From assembly GCA_031289325.1 (NCBI GenBank), contig JAITPS010000159.1, forward strand, positions 1 to 8,667: 8,667 nt of DNA, in the 5' to 3' direction. The stretch's first letter is position 1. Every line of letters begins with the position of its first letter. Below the pieces are notes generated by a model. It worked only from the letters and a program-made list of their open reading frames with translations. It made no database searches and was not told where the DNA came from. A program made the position numbers and the translations under genes. Positions 6,343 through 8,667 of this stretch are shown here, piece after piece. Source of the stretch: Candidatus Methanovirga meridionalis. GTDB taxonomy: Archaea > Methanobacteriota > Methanobacteria > Methanobacteriales > Methanobacteriaceae.

Positions 6343-7203
6343 ATGGGAAAAAAATTTGATATTATAATGGCGGGAGTCGTTTCAGGAATTGTGGCCATTA
6401 CAACCACCTTCTTAGGATTAGCTGGTACTATTATAGGAACTGTTTTAGGTTCTATTATCTATCAATCTCTATCAACTTATGTTAAAGAATCTCTCAATCA
6501 AAGAACCCACAATAATAAAATAAAAATTAACAATTTACAACTACTCGAAGATAAAATAGTTTTTATCATACCCCTAATTTTAATAATTATTATAGAACTT
6601 AGTTTTCTATACTCAATTTTTTATAACAATTCTACTTTTAATCATTTAGAAAGATTAACAAATAATAATTTATTTAAAGCAATAAGTATTGGGTTATTTG
6701 CCTTAGGATTATATTCTATATTTCAACCAAAAAAAATCAAATATCAATATGGAATATCTTTATTAATTTTAAGTATTTTTTTCTTAATTAGAGGAATTCT
6801 TGATACAAATATACCATACATTCAACAATTAATCTATCCATTAATAGATTTTTTATTAAATTATGATGCAATAATAGCTATTTTAATTATCCTAATTTTA
6901 GTATACATCACAATCAAATTATTTTATGATTCATTGAAAATATATTTAAATGAAAATTTAGAAAATAATAAAATAGATAATAATTTAAACAAATCCAGAA
7001 TAAACAATATCAACAGTTTCCATAAAGGCATTAGCAAATATAATGAAAATCCCAAAAATGAATTTAATAAAAATAGAAAGAATTATAATAAAATCAATGA
7101 ATCATCCCATAAAATCAATGAATCTTATTCCAAAAAAGATCATAGTAATAATATTTCTAAGGATGAAAAAATTTTAATTGAAAATATAGGTAAACATTCT
7201 TAA
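6343..7203 (+). CDS. Unrecognised membrane protein, five predicted helices, Asn/Lys-rich tail
   Basis: A 286-residue protein with no family that I recognise. Residues 8-40 form a hydrophobic segment with a glycine zipper (G28-xxx-G32-xxx-G36, plus G11-xxx-G15). Further hydrophobic segments lie at about 72-95, 110-127, 136-153 and 164-196. Residues 200-286 are hydrophilic and rich in Asn, Lys and Ser, with KINES twice (250-261), and are probably cytoplasmic and disordered. ATG at 6343 is preferred over an in-frame GTG at 6334, because GAAGTGGTC just before it can act as the ribosome site. The gene begins 38 bases after tRNA-Thr, leaving no room for its own TATA box outside the tRNA, so it may share the tRNA promoter. 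A glycine zipper suggests helix packing or oligomers, but no function can be given. Confidence 0.75.
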   Translation: MGKKFDIIMAGVVSGIVAITTTFLGLAGTIIGTVLGSIIYQSLSTYVKESLNQRTHNNKIKINNLQLLEDKIVFIIPLILIIIIELSFLYSIFYNNSTFNHLERLTNNNLFKAISIGLFALGLYSIFQPKKIKYQYGISLLILSIFFLIRGILDTNIPYIQQLIYPLIDFLLNYDAIIAILIILILVYITIKLFYDSLKIYLNENLENNKIDNNLNKSRINNINSFHKGISKYNENPKNEFNKNRKNYNKINESSHKINESYSKKDHSNNISKDEKILIENIGKHS

Positions 7204-7370
7204 ATAGAATTAAAATTATAAATTATTTATCTAAAAGGGTATGCAAAAAGAGGATAGATTTTCGCAAATGAAAAATTAAAAATATATGCTAAAAATTTGA
7301 TGATGTGAAGATATGTTAAATTTTTTCTGCCTAAAAATTAAATTTCGGATTTTAAATTTCCATGCTAATC

Positions 7371-7493
7371 TTACACTGCCTCAAATAATAGGTTTGCCAA
7401 AAGTACATCCATAAACATTTTTTCAACAGACTTCGCATGATATGCATGTACTTTATCCAATTTTAATTCTAACTTCAGGAAACTGAATAATTT
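7371..7493 (-). pseudogene. Probable 3' remnant of a DDE transposase gene
   Basis: A minus-strand frame of 40 codons, without an ATG at its start, reads FSFLKLELKLDKVHAY (3-18) then HAKSVEKMFMDVLLANLLF and a TAA stop. It is cut upstream by an in-frame TAA just before residue 1. The pattern (polar LKxxLxLDKV, a basic/charged segment ending KSVEKM, then a hydrophobic LLANLLF tail) resembles the end of IS4-like DDE transposases, which often finish in LGLDKVRVRS...LLAYSLL. The composition is coding-like, unlike the spacers around it. Only the tail remains, with no catalytic residues. The family assignment is from pattern memory and is tentative; it could be the end of another lost gene. Confidence 0.4.
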
Positions 7494-7533
7494 TTATTTA
7501 ATTAATAATCTTAAATTAAAGGCATTATTATAT

Positions 7534-7538
7534 GAGGT
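7534..7538 (+). promoter_or_regulatory. Ribosome site of the chelatase ATPase gene
   Basis: GAGGT ends five bases before ATG at 7544 and matches the archaeal 16S 3' end. It overlaps an in-frame ATG at 7532, which is therefore unlikely to be the start. Confidence 0.65.
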
Positions 7539-7543
7539 TAACA

Positions 7544-8667
7544 ATGAAAAAAAACATTTATCCATTTACGGCAATAGTAAAACAAGATAAAATCAAAAAA
7601 GCACTAATCTTAAATGCAATTAATCCATCCATTGGTGGAGTTTTGATTAAAGGTGATAGAGGAACAGGGAAAACAACAGCTGTTAGAGCATTAGCAGATT
7701 TACTTCCAAAAATAGATATTGTTAAAAATTCACCATTTAATGCCGATGAAAATAGCTATTTCGAGTATGAACTTTATAAAGTAGATAATAAAACTGCTGA
7801 TGATGATGTTGAATTATCTAAAATTCCTATGAAAGTAGTTGAGCTTCCACTTGGAGCTACTGAAGATAGAGTAATTGGTTCTTTAGATATTGAGAAAGCA
7901 TTGCATGATGGAATTAAAGCACTGGAGCCTGGAATATTAGCAAAAGCAAATCGTAACATTCTTTACATTGATGAAATTAACTTGCTTGATGATAGTCTTG
8001 TCGATGTTCTCTTAGATGCTGCTGCTTATGGAATTAACATTATAGAAAGAGAAGGAATTTCAATTTCCCATCCATCAAAATTTATTCTTGTTGGAACAAT
8101 GAACATAGAAGAAGGTGAATTAAGAGGGCAACTTTCTGATAGAATAGGTCTTGAAGTCGAAGCTGAAGGAATAAGAGATATTGAAGATAGAATAATGATC
8201 ATGAAAAGAAAAGACGATTTTGAGAAAAATCCTGAAGAATTTTATAAGAAATTCAAAGATGAACAAATAAAACTTCAAAGTAGAATAATCTCAGCGATAA
8301 AATTTTTAGATGGAGTTGAAATCAATGAAATATTTTTAGAAATTATTGCAAAAATAACACTGGAATACGGTAGTGAAGGTCACAGAAGCGATATTTCTAT
8401 TTTAAAAACCTCAAAAACAATAGCTGCTTTTAATAGTCACACGAAAGTAAAAGATGAAGATTTAAAAGAAGCTATTGAATTAGTTTTAGGAGAAGATAAA
8501 TTCCTCTCTAAAAGAATTCAAAATATTAAAAGAGATATTGAACAAAGAAAAAATAAAATATCTGAAAATAAAATATCTGAAAATAAAATATCTGAAAATA
8601 AAATATCTGAAAATAAAATATCTGAAAATAAAATATCTGAAAATAAAATATCTGAAAATAAAATATC
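7544..8667 (+). CDS. Magnesium/cobalt-chelatase-type AAA+ ATPase (partial, 3' end off window)
   Basis: 374 codons are visible with no stop. Residues 1-325 are a complete ChlI/BchI-type AAA+ module: YPFTAIV at the start, Walker A GDRGTGKTT (37-45, Lys43), LPLGATEDRVIGSLD (101-115), Walker B ILYIDE (139-144), LLDDSLVDVLLDAA (147-160), sensor-1 VGTMN (183-187), GELRGQLSDR with arginine finger Arg200, and sensor-2 GHRSD (279-283). Such ATPases drive metal insertion into tetrapyrroles together with a large CobN/ChlH-type subunit. In methanogens, which lack chlorophyll, cobalt for cobamides is the likely metal. From residue 336 the frame enters (E)NKIS repeats, the position where ChlI-ChlD fusions have the linker to a VWA domain, so a VWA part may follow beyond the window. 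Unrelated in strand and spacing to the cobT-like gene. Confidence 0.88.
   Translation, partial: MKKNIYPFTAIVKQDKIKKALILNAINPSIGGVLIKGDRGTGKTTAVRALADLLPKIDIVKNSPFNADENSYFEYELYKVDNKTADDDVELSKIPMKVVELPLGATEDRVIGSLDIEKALHDGIKALEPGILAKANRNILYIDEINLLDDSLVDVLLDAAAYGINIIEREGISISHPSKFILVGTMNIEEGELRGQLSDRIGLEVEAEGIRDIEDRIMIMKRKDDFEKNPEEFYKKFKDEQIKLQSRIISAIKFLDGVEINEIFLEIIAKITLEYGSEGHRSDISILKTSKTIAAFNSHTKVKDEDLKEAIELVLGEDKFLSKRIQNIKRDIEQRKNKISENKISENKISENKISENKISENKISENKISENKI
8549..8667 (+). repeat. 15-bp coding tandem repeat (Glu-Asn-Lys-Ile-Ser)
   Basis: GAAAATAAAATATCT is repeated: a first unit with AAA for GAA (8549-8563), six perfect units (8564-8653), and 14 of 15 bases of an eighth at the window edge. 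It is in frame with the chelatase ATPase (residues 336 on). Because the unit is five codons, copy-number change lengthens or shortens the protein without a frameshift. The perfect identity suggests recent slippage expansion. The true array length is not known because the window ends inside it. Confidence 0.9.

Larger units (their letters stand above)
7204..7543. other. Intergenic region with a possible decayed insertion sequence
   Basis: Between the membrane protein and the chelatase ATPase. Parts are less AT-rich than other spacers here (for example 7375-7480). The region holds a reverse-strand coding remnant (7371-7493). At 7238 there is a GGGTATGCAAAAAGAGGAT-like stretch whose composition would suit an insertion-sequence end downstream of the remnant; no matching inverted end is visible. 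The chelatase promoter must lie near 7485-7530, where TTTTTATTTAATTAA is the only weak TATA candidate. Confidence 0.35.

Noticed and set aside
7774..7959. Minus-strand open frame of 61 codons
   Set aside because: Antisense to the chelatase AAA+ module. Its low-complexity Ser/Ala composition mirrors the coding strand.
8549..8667. CRISPR or regulatory iteron array
   Set aside because: The 15-base units are contiguous and in frame with a protein gene, so they are coding repeats.

Overview
The window reads as a very AT-rich (roughly 25% GC by eye) euryarchaeal chromosome, most likely a Methanobacteriales methanogen of the Methanobrevibacter type. The reasons are the archaeal recombinase paralogue RadB, an archaeal-type CobT-like phosphoribosyltransferase, two tRNA genes without encoded CCA behind TATA-box promoters, a large secreted adhesin-like beta-helix protein of the kind abundant in Methanobrevibacter and Methanosphaera, and Shine-Dalgarno sites of the GAGGAGG/GAGGT type. 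The species cannot be fixed from this sequence.

Layout, left to right: (1) 1-554, non-coding, with two tandem copies of an AT-rich repeat, then the 3' flank of the adhesin. (2) 555-2156 (-), secreted adhesin-like protein with six beta-helix repeats. (3) 2157-2647, its promoter region, a small tandem repeat, a right-end fragment of the dispersed repeat, and the 3' flank of the next gene. (4) 2648-3709 (-), CobT-like nicotinate-nucleotide:base phosphoribosyltransferase (cobamide lower-ligand assembly). (5) 3710-4641, a 0.9-kb divergent intergenic region with a paired direct repeat, a TATA-plus-hairpin unit that could be a small RNA, and a repeat element expanded by a 20-bp minisatellite. (6) 4642-5343 (+), radB. 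(7) 5507-5589 (+), tRNA-Leu(UAA). (8) 5590-6231, another repeat copy and a run of TATA-like boxes. (9) 6232-6304 (+), tRNA-Thr(GGU), followed 38 bases later by (10) 6343-7203 (+), an unrecognised five-helix membrane protein with a glycine zipper and an Asn/Lys-rich tail. (11) 7204-7543, which holds a short reverse-strand coding remnant resembling the tail of a DDE transposase. (12) 7544-8667 (+, runs off the window), the AAA+ module of a magnesium/cobalt-chelatase-type ATPase that enters a perfect 15-bp tandem repeat coding for Glu-Asn-Lys-Ile-Ser.

The genes do not form an operon. CobT and the chelatase ATPase may both serve cobamide synthesis, needed for methyl transfer in methanogens, but they lie on opposite strands 3.8 kb apart. 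The least explained part of the window is a family of intergenic AT-rich elements (two nearly complete copies at 4193-4568 and 5826-6064, a cut copy at 1-164, a tandem copy at about 180-377, and a right-end fragment at 2325-2375). All have the same orientation and a shared core. The full copies have inverted-repeat ends around AAGTTCTTAA, and different internal segments have been amplified in different copies.
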